Notes under the pieces: model-generated | The model's input: only the letters and a program-made list of their open reading frames with translations | The model's database searches: none | What the model was told of the DNA's origin: nothing | Shown: positions 42,509 through 50,836 of the stretch, piece after piece | How positions within the stretch are numbered: position 1 is the stretch's first letter | Layout: each line of letters begins with the position of its first letter | Program-made: the position numbers and the translations under genes | Assembly: GCA_019322435.1 (NCBI GenBank) | Contig: JAHWIR010000010.1 | Span: 107,448-171,447 of the forward strand | Reading direction: 5' to 3' | Origin: Candidatus Woesearchaeota archaeon | GTDB taxonomy: Archaea; Nanobdellota; Nanobdellia; Woesearchaeales; WJKL01 | DNA: 64,000 bases

Positions 42509-43069
42509 ATGGCTGGATTATTCACAAAACAAAGGCATGATATAGGAAAGCTTCATTATATTCTAAAGATCGCTTTCGAACGTGTAAAAACAGACATGCA
42601 TAATATATTCTCATGGGTAAATTATTTCCATCAAAAACACCAGCAGCACGACGAGAGATTAGCAAAAATAGAGCAGCAGTTGGCAGCTCCTCGACGAGAG
42701 ATAGAGTACGCATCAGCCCCAAGCGCAGCCATAGACCAGCTCAGAGGCAGGCTAGAAGAGCTCCACATGCGTCTGGACAGCCTGGAAACCCAAAAACCAG
42801 CTCCAAAAGCAGCTCTGAAAGAGAGGCTGCTGAGAAAGATCTCAAGAAACTCAAAAGAATACATAAAATCAGTCATTTTAGGCACAATCAAGAAGTATGA
42901 GCGTATCCAAGGCCCTCAATTAAAGGAAATTGTCGTCGAGGAACAGGGATTATGCTCAAAAAGCTCCTTCTACAGGCTGCTCCATGAAATAGAGGAAGAG
43001 CAGGAAATAGCAAGCTTCACAGAAGGAAAAGAAAAGACATATTTCTTAAAAACACAGATTTTGAAATAG
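42509..43069 (+). CDS. Coiled-coil protein with C-terminal winged helix
   Basis: 186 residues. Helical start (GKLHYILKIAFERVKTDMHNIFSWVNYFHQKH in part), coiled coil to about residue 95, a basic linker (ALKERLLRKISRN), and a C-terminal domain that looks like a winged helix (VILGTIKKYERIQGPQLKEIVVEEQGLCSKSSFYRLLHEIEEEQEI, then a wing KTYFLK). It is likely to bind DNA as a dimer. TTGTCCCA sites lie at its own promoter, so it may regulate itself. No known family; the neighbour at 43131 has the same layout. Confidence 0.65.
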   Translation: MAGLFTKQRHDIGKLHYILKIAFERVKTDMHNIFSWVNYFHQKHQQHDERLAKIEQQLAAPRREIEYASAPSAAIDQLRGRLEELHMRLDSLETQKPAPKAALKERLLRKISRNSKEYIKSVILGTIKKYERIQGPQLKEIVVEEQGLCSKSSFYRLLHEIEEEQEIASFTEGKEKTYFLKTQILK

Positions 43070-43130
43070 ATTTTGCATAACCGAAATCTATATAAATGAC
43101 CTCTTTATAGAATAGTTTAGGGGGTAATAG

Positions 43131-43670
43131 ATGACAGAATTAATAACTAAGAGGGAGGAGTCTACTTCTAAAAGATTAGACGACGTAAAACAAAAGATAA
43201 GCATAGCTGTATCTGAAATACACGAGGAATTCGAGGATCATCTTGAATCAATCAACGAAAATACAGCTGAAATACAGTCAAATTACGAGTTTTCCTGCGA
43301 ATTAGACAACAAGATAACAAAGCTAAATGAAAAGATAGATGAGATATACTCTATCCTTAGCAGACTGACAGGCAAAAAGATAACAAAAACAGCCAAATAC
43401 GAAGACATAGACCCTTTGACAACAATGGAGAAAAACGTCTTCCTCAACATCTACACAGAGCAGCAGCCAATAACCTATGCAGAACTTGCAAAAAAGATCA
43501 ACATGCCTATTTCTCTAACCAGGCAATACATCACAAATCTGCTTGAAAAAGGCATACCAATCCAAAAGAGATACATCAAAACAAGGCCTTACATCTACCT
43601 TGATCAAAAATTCAAGAATCTGCAGGCAAAGAAAAACATCCTAAAAATCGAGCAAAAGATTCTAGCATAG
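43131..43670 (+). CDS. Second coiled-coil protein with helix-turn-helix
   Basis: 179 residues. N-terminal coiled coil (about 1-82, MTELITKREESTSKRLDD onward), then an HTH domain: LTTMEKNVFLNIYTEQQPITYAELAKKINMPISLTRQYITNLLEKGIPI with a wing IKTRPYIYLDQKFK. The domain resembles archaeal MarR/ArsR-like wHTH. GGGGGTAATAG precedes the start as ribosome binding site. Together with the upstream gene it forms a pair of similar design but little sequence identity. Confidence 0.7.
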   Translation: MTELITKREESTSKRLDDVKQKISIAVSEIHEEFEDHLESINENTAEIQSNYEFSCELDNKITKLNEKIDEIYSILSRLTGKKITKTAKYEDIDPLTTMEKNVFLNIYTEQQPITYAELAKKINMPISLTRQYITNLLEKGIPIQKRYIKTRPYIYLDQKFKNLQAKKNILKIEQKILA

Positions 43671-43996
43671 ATTAAATCTTTTATTCTATATACTTTTTAG
43701 TTTTTGATTAAAACTTTTAATCATAATCTCCCTTAATTATTTACAATATTGAAAATAAATCTAAATAATCAAAAGATCAAAAAGTGTTAAAATAGCCAAA
43801 AATCCGCGAATTATTAATGTGGATTAAAACACCCAAAAATACCTGTTTTAGCCCATTTTAACGTTTTATATAGGAAAAAGGACGTCTAACGCACATTAAA
43901 CGTAATTTTTTGCAAAATCTCAAAAAAAACCAAGAAAAATTCAATTTTCCAAAAAATCAAAACAATTATATACAAGTTTATCCATTTTTTTATAAT
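43671..43996. other. AT-rich intergenic region with a 17-bp palindrome
   Basis: 326 bp without a gene. GATTAAAA-C-TTTTAATC is a perfect palindrome at 43706-43722, placed after the HTH gene and perhaps part of its terminator. Further right are GATTAAAAC and TTTTAGCCCATTTTAAC blocks similar to those in the 41.5-42.5 kb gap, then the TATA (about 43965-43971) of the next gene. Confidence 0.6.
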
Positions 43997-44245
43997 ATGC
44001 CAAAAAAGAAAGAAATGGAAAAAAAGAAACCAATCATTATCATTGCAATGATCTTAGGTGCTTTTACACTTGTTGCTTTTTTTAATGCGCTTTTTAGTGG
44101 AGGCCTTACAGGGCTTAGTGTTTATGACAAACTAAGCTCAATCTTTTCAGGAAATACATTGTCAACAATCGGCAGCCCGATGCTAATTCTAACAATAATT
44201 ATCACTGTTTCTGCAGTTGCTTTGAAAAACGTGCATAAGAAATAA
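43997..44245 (+). CDS. Small membrane protein with two helices
   Basis: 82 residues from ATG 43997: a Lys/Glu-rich start (MPKKKEMEKKKP), a transmembrane helix (IIIIAMILGAFTLVAFFNALF), a Gly/Ser loop (SGGLTGLSVYDKLSSIFSGN) and a second helix (SPMLILTIIITVSAVAL) ending basic. TATA about 25-30 nt upstream suggests a nearly leaderless mRNA; an earlier in-frame start at 43910 lies upstream of this promoter. Family unknown. Confidence 0.7.
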   Translation: MPKKKEMEKKKPIIIIAMILGAFTLVAFFNALFSGGLTGLSVYDKLSSIFSGNTLSTIGSPMLILTIIITVSAVALKNVHKK

Positions 44246-44308
44246 AATATTTAAGCACAAAATTTTTATAAAAGTACGTATAATAATATCAAAAAGAGGT
44301 AGATAAAA

Positions 44309-45139
44309 ATTCTACAAAAATTAGAAACAGAATTAAAGCTTAGAGGATTTTCAGAAAAGACAATTAGCTCATATATCTTCCATAATCAAAAATTTCTTGA
44401 TTTCACAAAAAAACAGCCAGAAGAGATGCAAGAAGAAGATATAAAAGCTTACTTAGCTCATTTGATGGCTGATAAAAAGCTCAAGCCAGCCTCTGTCAAC
44501 CTGGCATTGTGCAGTTTACGCTTTTTCTATCAAGAAATATTAGAAAAAGAGATATTTAAGAAAGTAAAATCTCCAAAATCAGAGAAAAAACTTCCAACAG
44601 TCCTCACAAAAGATGAAATCAAAGCATTGCTTGACTCAACAAAAAACAAAAAACATCATTTGCTGATAGAGATGCTCTATTCATCTGGCTTAAGAGTATC
44701 AGAAGCAGTCAGCATCAAGGTAAATGACTTGGATTTGAACGAGCGCGTTGGCAGAGTCATCTCAGGAAAAGGAAAAAAAGACAGATTAATCATCCTTTCA
44801 AACAATATCATAGAACACATTGAAAAATATCTAAAGAAAAGAGAGAAAAAAGGCTACAAAAGTGAGTTTTTATTCAATGTAAAGAATCCAGAAAAACATC
44901 TGTCAATAAGACAAGCCCAAAAGATAATACAAAAAGCAGCAAAAAAAGCAAACATAAAAAAAAGAGTCTTCTGCCATGCTCTAAGAAGTTCTTTTGCAAC
45001 GCATCTGCTAGAATCAGGCGTTGACATCAGGGTCATCCAAGAATTATTAGGCCATTCCAACCTGCAGACAACAGAGCGCTACACAAAAGTCTCAACTGAA
45101 CAGATCAAAAAAGTGAGAAGTCCATTGGATAATCTTTAG
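44309..45139 (+). CDS. xerA: XerA-type tyrosine recombinase, apparent ATT start
   Basis: 276 residues if it starts at ATT 44309. The reading frame continues upstream of the first ATG (44426) into sequence that matches the core-binding domain: LQKLETELKLRGFSEKTISSYI, and stops at TAG 44300-44302. There is no ATG, GTG or TTG in that part; GAGGT (44296-44300) lies 8 nt before ATT. Catalytic residues (this numbering): Arg129, Lys154, His223-x-x-Arg226, His249, Tyr258. XerA resolves chromosome dimers at dif. A terminator follows at 45153. Confidence 0.8.
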   Translation: MLQKLETELKLRGFSEKTISSYIFHNQKFLDFTKKQPEEMQEEDIKAYLAHLMADKKLKPASVNLALCSLRFFYQEILEKEIFKKVKSPKSEKKLPTVLTKDEIKALLDSTKNKKHHLLIEMLYSSGLRVSEAVSIKVNDLDLNERVGRVISGKGKKDRLIILSNNIIEHIEKYLKKREKKGYKSEFLFNVKNPEKHLSIRQAQKIIQKAAKKANIKKRVFCHALRSSFATHLLESGVDIRVIQELLGHSNLQTTERYTKVSTEQIKKVRSPLDNL

Positions 45140-45152
45140 CAAGGGAAAGCAT

Positions 45153-45190
45153 AAGTTAAGAAACACGAAGTTTTCTTAACTTTGTTTTTC
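45153..45190 (+). terminator. Hairpin plus T-run after xerA
   Basis: AAGTTAAGAAA/TTTCTTAACTT, 11-bp stem, 8-nt loop, followed by TTTGTTTTTCT on the plus strand, 14 bp after the xerA stop. Confidence 0.75.
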
Positions 45191-45318
45191 TCCAGGGAAA
45201 ACATAACCTTTTTAAATAAAGCCCTCCATCTAAAATACATATACATCATATAACTTGCCTTGTATATTTTTTTAATTTCCGGGCAGTTTCTTAAGATTAT
45301 ATATTTTAAGACGAGAAG

Positions 45319-46338
45319 ATGACACCTATAGAATTAGCTGAGCAGATAGAACGAGATTTCAATAGCTGGGTTGCTGAGATTGACAAAGAAGAGAAATCTA
45401 TTTCCCAAATATTTACATTAGAAGATAAAATAGCAAAAGCAGAGGAATATCTGAATCACAGCTTACCAGAAACCAGAGAAAATTTTGATAGCCTTCTTAA
45501 TCTGCTTGACAGAGAGCGTGTCTATGTCCCTGAAGGAAAAGAACTTACTCCAGAAAGTTATTCCAAGGCAAAACCCCTTGTCAAATCAATCTACAAAGAA
45601 GCATCAAAAACCATAAGCATTACAAAAGACAAAGATTTAATAGAAAAACCAGAGATTCAGGGTTTAAATGAATATGATGCTAACAAGCTTATCTCTTTAA
45701 AATCCCTTAAGACAATAGTAAAAGCACGTTTTCTTCTTGCAGAGCTCTATACAGCATTAGGAATAAGATTAGATCCTGCATTAAAAAGCAGAAGCGCAAG
45801 CGCAGAATATAGAAAAGTGATTGAAGAAGGAGAAGAGCTTTATGAAAGGCTTGAGCAGGTAGACAATGCAAAGATATTGAAAATAAGATTAGCCCATGAT
45901 ATAGGGGCTGCATATAAAAGACGATATGATTTATTCTTTGATTCAGATAAAAAAATAGACTCAGATAGATATGGTATTATAGAAACAGAAACTAATCCAA
46001 ACAAAACAAAACCAACAATGCATGATGATGTAAAAAATTCTAGAAAATGGTATTGGAAAATGTTTGATGCAACCCAGCAAAACCCGGGAGAGTTTAATTC
46101 CAGTGAGATTTTTTCAACAGAGTATGAATTCAGAAGATATTCTGCAGACGTAGAAGATTTAAAGGTAGGCTGTGTTTTTCAAAAATTAGAATCTAGCAAG
46201 TTCCTTTGCTCTAAACAAGAACTAACCTGCACTGACAGAGAAGGCAGTACATGCTATCACTTAAGAAGAAATAAGAAAGAATATGACAGCGTATTAGAAA
46301 GAGCTAAAGAGATGACAACTCAAAAAAGCCCTATATAA
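45319..46338 (+). CDS. Hypothetical helical protein, 339 aa
   Basis: Almost all helical: MTPIELAEQIERDFNSWVAEI, then segments with possible TPR-like pairs (KTIVKARFLLAELYTALGIRLDP; SAEYRKVIEEGEELYERLEQV; AHDIGAAYKRRYDLFF). The C-terminus has several Cys (VGCVFQKL, FLCSKQELTCTD, STCYHL) that could bind metal. No signal peptide. A TATA element GATTATATATTTTAAG lies about 20 nt before the ATG. Function unknown. Confidence 0.6.
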   Translation: MTPIELAEQIERDFNSWVAEIDKEEKSISQIFTLEDKIAKAEEYLNHSLPETRENFDSLLNLLDRERVYVPEGKELTPESYSKAKPLVKSIYKEASKTISITKDKDLIEKPEIQGLNEYDANKLISLKSLKTIVKARFLLAELYTALGIRLDPALKSRSASAEYRKVIEEGEELYERLEQVDNAKILKIRLAHDIGAAYKRRYDLFFDSDKKIDSDRYGIIETETNPNKTKPTMHDDVKNSRKWYWKMFDATQQNPGEFNSSEIFSTEYEFRRYSADVEDLKVGCVFQKLESSKFLCSKQELTCTDREGSTCYHLRRNKKEYDSVLERAKEMTTQKSPI

Positions 46339-47052
46339 TCATCCAACATAACTCAATTTCTTTTTCTTCCTTTCCTTTGCCAGACCTTGACTCTTGCTCA
46401 GCAATTCTTTCAATTTAGTCTCAAACTTCGCAGCCTGCTTTAGCAGAGGCTTAGGATCAACTTTTAACCCCATATATTTGCTTAGTATTTCAACTACCTT
46501 TGCAGCTGCTTTTGAATCAGGCAATTCACTGTGCGTTTCAGCAAATATAGAAGTGACTGGCATGCCTTTCTCAGCTTTAAGCATCATTATGCCTGTTGTC
46601 CCCATTATAATGCCTTCTTTCAACTGTTCTGAACCAGCATCTTTCAATTTCTTAGCTCTCTTTGCATCAGATGTATAAAAATAAGTTTTAGTTTTTTCAG
46701 TAGGCACAGGACTTCCAATACCTTCTAAGCTGACTAGCTCTTTAGCCTGAAGCTGATTTGCAATCTTCATTATCGCATCAGTTATCTTCCATTCCAGTTT
46801 GGCAACTCCTGTAACCCCATGAATAATAATAATATTATACTGCTTGTTATAGAAAATTCCAATTGGATCAACAACCTTTCCTTCATGCACAGCAACCATC
46901 GGAGGCAGCTCACTTATCCGTATACTTCCAATCTGCTCTGTCTTAAGATGATCAATTAGAAATTCAGAAGCAATTGTTCCTACAAGCCCAAACCCAGGAA
47001 AACCTTCGATGATGATTGGCTTTTTTGGCTTTTTTTTCAGTATGATTTTCAT
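46339..47052 (-). CDS. PAC2-family protein (proteasome assembly chaperone-like)
   Basis: 237 residues from ATG 47052, with GAGGTG upstream. Typical archaeal PAC2 start (IIIEGFPGFGLVGTIASEFLIDHLK) and later VSLEGIGSPVPTEK, GTTGIMMLKAEKGMPVTSIFAETHSELPD (in part) and a C-terminal helix pair with KKKKLSYVG. Eukaryotic PAC2 helps 20S proteasome assembly; the archaeal family role is less sure. Adjacent to a small basic protein gene. Confidence 0.88.
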   Translation of the reverse strand: MKIILKKKPKKPIIIEGFPGFGLVGTIASEFLIDHLKTEQIGSIRISELPPMVAVHEGKVVDPIGIFYNKQYNIIIIHGVTGVAKLEWKITDAIMKIANQLQAKELVSLEGIGSPVPTEKTKTYFYTSDAKRAKKLKDAGSEQLKEGIIMGTTGIMMLKAEKGMPVTSIFAETHSELPDSKAAAKVVEILSKYMGLKVDPKPLLKQAAKFETKLKELLSKSQGLAKERKKKKLSYVG

Positions 47053-47091
47053 ATAAAACACCTCTTTATCTTGTTCAGTTAAATTTGATAT

Positions 47092-47295
47092 TTAAGTTTT
47101 TTGTTTCTTTGCTCTCTTTTTATTCTTTATTTTAGGTATGTATACCCTAACACCAAGTTCCTTCAATTTATGCAGATCAAAATCTCCTGTAAAAATCTTT
47201 TTTAGCCTGTTCTTAGAAATATCAATATGCAGTCTTATAACATTCACAAAAGAAGTTGCATGCTTCAATGTTCCTGCTACTTTTTTATAACCCAT
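47092..47295 (-). CDS. Small basic hypothetical protein, 67 aa
   Basis: From ATG 47295 (MGYKKVAGTLKHATSF); a TTG nine bases upstream is also in frame. Strongly basic, with IRLHIDISKNRLKKIFTGDF and a C-terminal KIKNKKRAKKQKT tail, so nucleic acid binding is possible. No known motif. Divergently arranged with the pilin-like gene at 47355. Confidence 0.55.
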   Translation of the reverse strand: MGYKKVAGTLKHATSFVNVIRLHIDISKNRLKKIFTGDFDLHKLKELGVRVYIPKIKNKKRAKKQKT

Positions 47296-47354
47296 AATCC
47301 CCAAATAGAAACTTTTATATATAAATCTTTACATAATCCAAAAAGGTGATACTC

Positions 47355-47510
47355 GTGAACAAGAAAGCCCAACTAGGAATAATAGAAGCAAAATTTCTTT
47401 TAATTGGACTGGTTGTTGGAATTATCCTAACAATAGTTATAGTGCTGTTAGCAAACAAAGGCATACTCCCATTTAAGCTAACATTCCTATGCCCAAAAGT
47501 TGCTCCTTAA
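47355..47510 (+). CDS. Pilin-like micro-protein with class III-type signal
   Basis: 51 residues from GTG 47355, with AAAAGGTGAT (47341-47350) as ribosome binding site. The start MNKKAQLGIIEAKFLLIGLV resembles class III (archaellin/pilin) signal peptides: basic residues, A-Q cleavage point, then a Glu and a long hydrophobic stretch. A single helix is followed by a short tail with one Cys (FLCPKVAP). It could be a minor pilin or a single-pass membrane protein. The adjacent gene at 47520 is convergent. Confidence 0.6.
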   Translation: MNKKAQLGIIEAKFLLIGLVVGIILTIVIVLLANKGILPFKLTFLCPKVAP

Positions 47511-47519
47511 GAATTATTT

Positions 47520-48890
47520 TTATTCTTTTACTACAGCTTCTTCTATATCTTTTTCAACTCTAGTCAGCAAATCTCTTAAATGAGTCATAACTAGCTCCTC
47601 ACGCTTTTCTGCTTCTTTTACTTTAGGCTCCATAAGACCTAAATTTGTTGTCACTTCTGTCAATAATGCTCTTATTTTTGTTTGTCCTTTTCCAGGTTTA
47701 ATAATAGGCTCCTCAATATCAACTCTAACAGTAGCCCCCCCTCTTCCTTTACAATAATCATTAATTGCTCCTAAAATCTCTTCTACAACACCCATTTTTT
47801 TATCTGTATCTTTTAATTCCTTTGAAGCTTCATCATGCAATTTTAAAACATCATCAACAAGAGCTTCAATATCACTAGTAGAAATTCCAAGCTTATTCAA
47901 TTTCTTCGCAACCCTCTCAACACCTACTTTTTCTCTATAAGAAGATCTTGAAAGTGCGCTAAAATAACCTTTAGCATCTTCCAAAGCATCTTTAAGCTTG
48001 CCAGCTACTCTAACTAATTCAGCAGAACCCTTTCTAGTATCAGAATATCTTACATATTCATCATCCAAAGTTTTCTTTACTAATCTTTGCAAATCCTTTA
48101 ACCACTCACGAACTTTTTCAATTCTTTTTAATTCTTCCTTTTCTCTAACAAAATTTCTTAGTACTTTTGCTTCTCCTCTATGCCACTTTTTCTTAGCTGC
48201 GTCATATAATTTTTTTCCAGGCTTTCCAACATCAGTTTCTCCTATCTCTCTTACTTTTCCAGCAAACTCGCCCATCACTTCTTCTCCAGTAAAACCCATC
48301 AAGAAATTAAATGCTCCTAGCACAATGAAAAATGTTCCAACAAGCTGAATCCATCCCATCATGCTTGCCCATCCCATGAAGAACTCAGCAGCTTCACCCC
48401 TTACTCCAGTAACATACCATGCAAAATTCCACAAAGCATAGCCAATTATAAAATAAGCACTTCCTCTAAGAAATGCTGCTACTCTTCCATCTTTAAATTT
48501 GTTATGAATAACCCACAATAACAGCAAAGGAACAAATATTCCTAATGCCAAGATTATAATATTGCCGTAAAGTCTAAAAATAAATGTTATTAATCTTCCA
48601 GGAACCAAAATAACAGTTGCCAAAGATATTATCAAAGAAACAATATTTGCAGTCTTCTTTTCAAAATCTCCTTTTCTCAAACCCCAGTCAATTATAGCAA
48701 ACAATGCAATCCAAAGCAGAAACTTAAATCCATAATCACCCATACCAGGAAGGTCTTTAAAAATAAATTGCCCCATCTTTGCAAGAACATCTGTAAATTT
48801 CCTTTCTTCCTGGGCATGAACAACAACAGAAGAAACTATTATCAGCAAAAACATAGAAACAAGTAACAATATGGCTTTCTTCTTATTCAT
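47520..48890 (-). CDS. Polytopic membrane protein with large helical cytoplasmic domain
   Basis: 456 residues from ATG 48890. A signal-like first helix (KAILLLVSMFLLIIVSSVVVHAQEE), then about six transmembrane helices up to about residue 205 and a long, highly charged helical/coiled-coil part to the end. The N-terminal layout (cleavable signal, compact helix bundle) recalls membrane subunits of secretion or pilus machines such as VirB6/TrbL-like proteins, but I see no diagnostic motif. The pilin-like gene next door makes this thought worth testing. Confidence 0.6.
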   Translation of the reverse strand: MNKKKAILLLVSMFLLIIVSSVVVHAQEERKFTDVLAKMGQFIFKDLPGMGDYGFKFLLWIALFAIIDWGLRKGDFEKKTANIVSLIISLATVILVPGRLITFIFRLYGNIIILALGIFVPLLLLWVIHNKFKDGRVAAFLRGSAYFIIGYALWNFAWYVTGVRGEAAEFFMGWASMMGWIQLVGTFFIVLGAFNFLMGFTGEEVMGEFAGKVREIGETDVGKPGKKLYDAAKKKWHRGEAKVLRNFVREKEELKRIEKVREWLKDLQRLVKKTLDDEYVRYSDTRKGSAELVRVAGKLKDALEDAKGYFSALSRSSYREKVGVERVAKKLNKLGISTSDIEALVDDVLKLHDEASKELKDTDKKMGVVEEILGAINDYCKGRGGATVRVDIEEPIIKPGKGQTKIRALLTEVTTNLGLMEPKVKEAEKREELVMTHLRDLLTRVEKDIEEAVVKE

Positions 48891-48956
48891 CACTTAACAC
48901 CTAATTTTAATTAAAAATAAGAAATATGATATATAAATCTTTCTAAAAGAAACAAC

Positions 48957-49214
48957 TTACTCTATAGTTACTTTCATGCCAACAGCCTGTCCAGGCATAC
49001 CAGTCTCAAATATAGCCCTCACAGCCCCAGAATTGCCATGCACAGCAGCTATCTTCCCTTTTAGCTCTTTTCCAGCTGGAGAAGTCCATTTAACTGCTTT
49101 TCCAACTAACTCAATAGCCTTCTCTTTATCATCTACACCAGCAACCTTAATAATCATATGATTGCCTTTTTGATGATGTCTTGCACTTCTAAAATTCACG
49201 ATTGTTCCTTCCAT
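48957..49214 (-). CDS. rpl35ae: Ribosomal protein L35Ae
   Basis: 85 residues: MEGTIVNFRSARHHQKGNHMIIKV (in part), LVGKAVKWTSPAGKELKGKIAAVHGNSGAVRAIF (in part) and the closing PGQAVGMKVTIE are characteristic of L35Ae, a large-subunit protein found only in some archaea and eukaryotes. A TATA and a T-tract share the gap to the next gene at 49254. Confidence 0.93.
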   Translation of the reverse strand: MEGTIVNFRSARHHQKGNHMIIKVAGVDDKEKAIELVGKAVKWTSPAGKELKGKIAAVHGNSGAVRAIFETGMPGQAVGMKVTIE

Positions 49215-49217
49215 AGT

Positions 49218-49246
49218 AAAAAAGAAAAAAAAGGTATATAAAAAAC
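49218..49246 (-). terminator. T-tract plus TATA between genes
   Basis: Minus-strand TTTTTTATATACCTTTTTTT: the T runs fit a terminator for the upstream gene ending at 49254, the TTTATATA part fits the promoter of rpl35ae. Confidence 0.55.
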
Positions 49247-49253
49247 TTACCTT

Positions 49254-50111
49254 TTAACTAATAACCATCTCAACTCCTTCTAGCTTCTTGCTGCTGTCTG
49301 CTCTTAGATAACTTGCTGCTTCTCTTGTCTTGCTTATTGGATTTCCAGCAACCATCACAGCATAACTATAACTGCCTGTCTTAAATATCCTGATAACAGC
49401 TGTTCCTTCTTCAATATATTCTAAGCAGTCTCTTTCATAAGGCAGCAGTTCTGCAGAAAATTCATTATCACAAGGAGTTCCAATAACAATCACATTCCTC
49501 TCATCAATGTTTGTTAGTTCATTATCCAGTCTTGTATCAATGTTATACCCACTTAACCCATTGCTTACATCAACTCCAGCAGTTACATCAGATGCACTTG
49601 CTTTAGCTCCAACAATGATTGTTATTGATTTTCCTTTGAAGATATCTGGATAATCTGCTAAGTCCACACCACAATCACAATCTAATAAGCAGCTATCACA
49701 GTCCTCTCCTGCTTCACAAACATCATTCCCGCAGCAAGGATCAATATCTTCATTAACACAGCTTAAAGCATCAACATCAAAATAATCCAGAGTGCATTTA
49801 TCATAATCATTGCAAGCAGGACAATCTTCGCAAGTTCTCTCTCCTTTCTCACACTTTGCATTCCCGCAGCAATTCTCTTTTATCAATTCCTGGCAACTGC
49901 CATCAACACAGCTTAACTCAACACAAGTTTTTCCTTCAACATCTCCGCTGCATTCTCCGCAATCTGATGCACATGAACATTTGTCCTCTCCAGTATCACA
50001 AACACCATCTCCACAACTAGCAGCTTGCTCCACTGCTTCAGGCTGTTCAGGTCCTTTGCATCCACCTAAAATCAAGATTAATATTATTCCGATTAAGATT
50101 ATTTGTTTCAT
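49254..50111 (-). CDS. Cys-rich, S-layer-like lipoprotein
   Basis: 285 residues. Lipoprotein signal with LILGGC (Cys18). Residues about 30-155 hold repeated disulfide-rich units of the form CGDGVCDTGED-C-CASDCGEC, also CCGNAKCEKGERTCEDCPAC and CCGNDVCEAGEDCDSC, common in DPANN surface proteins. The C-terminal domain (DIFKGKSITIIVGAKASASDV; NVIVIGTPCDNEFSAELL; AVMVAGNPISKTREAASYL) matches the S-layer glycoprotein-type domain. It should lie on the cell surface, anchored in the membrane. Confidence 0.8.
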   Translation of the reverse strand: MKQIILIGIILILILGGCKGPEQPEAVEQAASCGDGVCDTGEDKCSCASDCGECSGDVEGKTCVELSCVDGSCQELIKENCCGNAKCEKGERTCEDCPACNDYDKCTLDYFDVDALSCVNEDIDPCCGNDVCEAGEDCDSCLLDCDCGVDLADYPDIFKGKSITIIVGAKASASDVTAGVDVSNGLSGYNIDTRLDNELTNIDERNVIVIGTPCDNEFSAELLPYERDCLEYIEEGTAVIRIFKTGSYSYAVMVAGNPISKTREAASYLRADSSKKLEGVEMVIS

Positions 50112-50148
50112 TTTAAATCATAAATCTCACTGTTTTATTTAAAAGTTT

Positions 50149-50835
50149 TCATTCCCTTACTTCAACTTCATCAAAATATCCAGAAGCTATATTCTTCATC
50201 TCTTCAAGCTCTTCTTTAGAATAAGGTTTAATCTCCTTCATCTTATTGTTAATCACTGGCTTGGTATTCCTGAAATTCTGTATGACAAACTTCTTGCTTC
50301 CAGCTAACCATTTGCCAATCTTAAAAATCTCTTTCTTTCCAACAATGCCTGGAATAACAGTTGTCCTGAACTCATATTTCTTCCCACTTTCTCTAATCAG
50401 ATTGATGCTGTCCTCAATCTTTCTTTTATCAACATCAACACAAGCAACTTCCTTATACCCCTCCAGCACAGTCTTTATATCCATTGCAAAATAATCAACA
50501 CCAAGGTTCTTCAGCATTGAAGGATTTGTCCCGTTTGTATCCAGATTGACCTTCATCCCAATCTTCTTCAGCTTAGAAATAAAAGAAGGCAGACCAGGAT
50601 GTATTGTCGGCTCTCCTCCTGTTATGCACACTCCATCTATCCACATTTTTTTCTTCTCAAGATAATCAAGAACTTCCTCTTCATCAATATCAGGAACAGA
50701 AGAATAATGCAAAACAAGCTCAGGATTATGGCAATAGCCGCATTTAAAACTGCATCCAGCTAAAAAAACTACAGAAGCAGTATAAGGAGAAAAATCAATA
50801 AGCGATGTTTTCTGCCAGCCTTTTATCGTAACCAT
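50149..50835 (-). CDS. nrdG: Anaerobic ribonucleotide reductase activase
   Basis: 228 residues. Radical SAM motif CSFKCGYCHN preceded by the typical KTSLIDFSPYTASVVFLAG; GICITGGEPT-like GVCITGGEPTIHPGL and VNLDTNGTNP. It installs the glycyl radical in NrdD using a 4Fe-4S cluster and SAM. It is the last gene of the nrdD operon. Confidence 0.93.
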   Translation of the reverse strand: MVTIKGWQKTSLIDFSPYTASVVFLAGCSFKCGYCHNPELVLHYSSVPDIDEEEVLDYLEKKKMWIDGVCITGGEPTIHPGLPSFISKLKKIGMKVNLDTNGTNPSMLKNLGVDYFAMDIKTVLEGYKEVACVDVDKRKIEDSINLIRESGKKYEFRTTVIPGIVGKKEIFKIGKWLAGSKKFVIQNFRNTKPVINNKMKEIKPYSKEELEEMKNIASGYFDEVEVRE

Positions 50836-50836
50836 T

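Noticed and set aside
44426..45139. XerA starting at the first ATG
   Set aside because: This would delete half of the N-terminal core-binding domain although the coding sequence for it is intact upstream.
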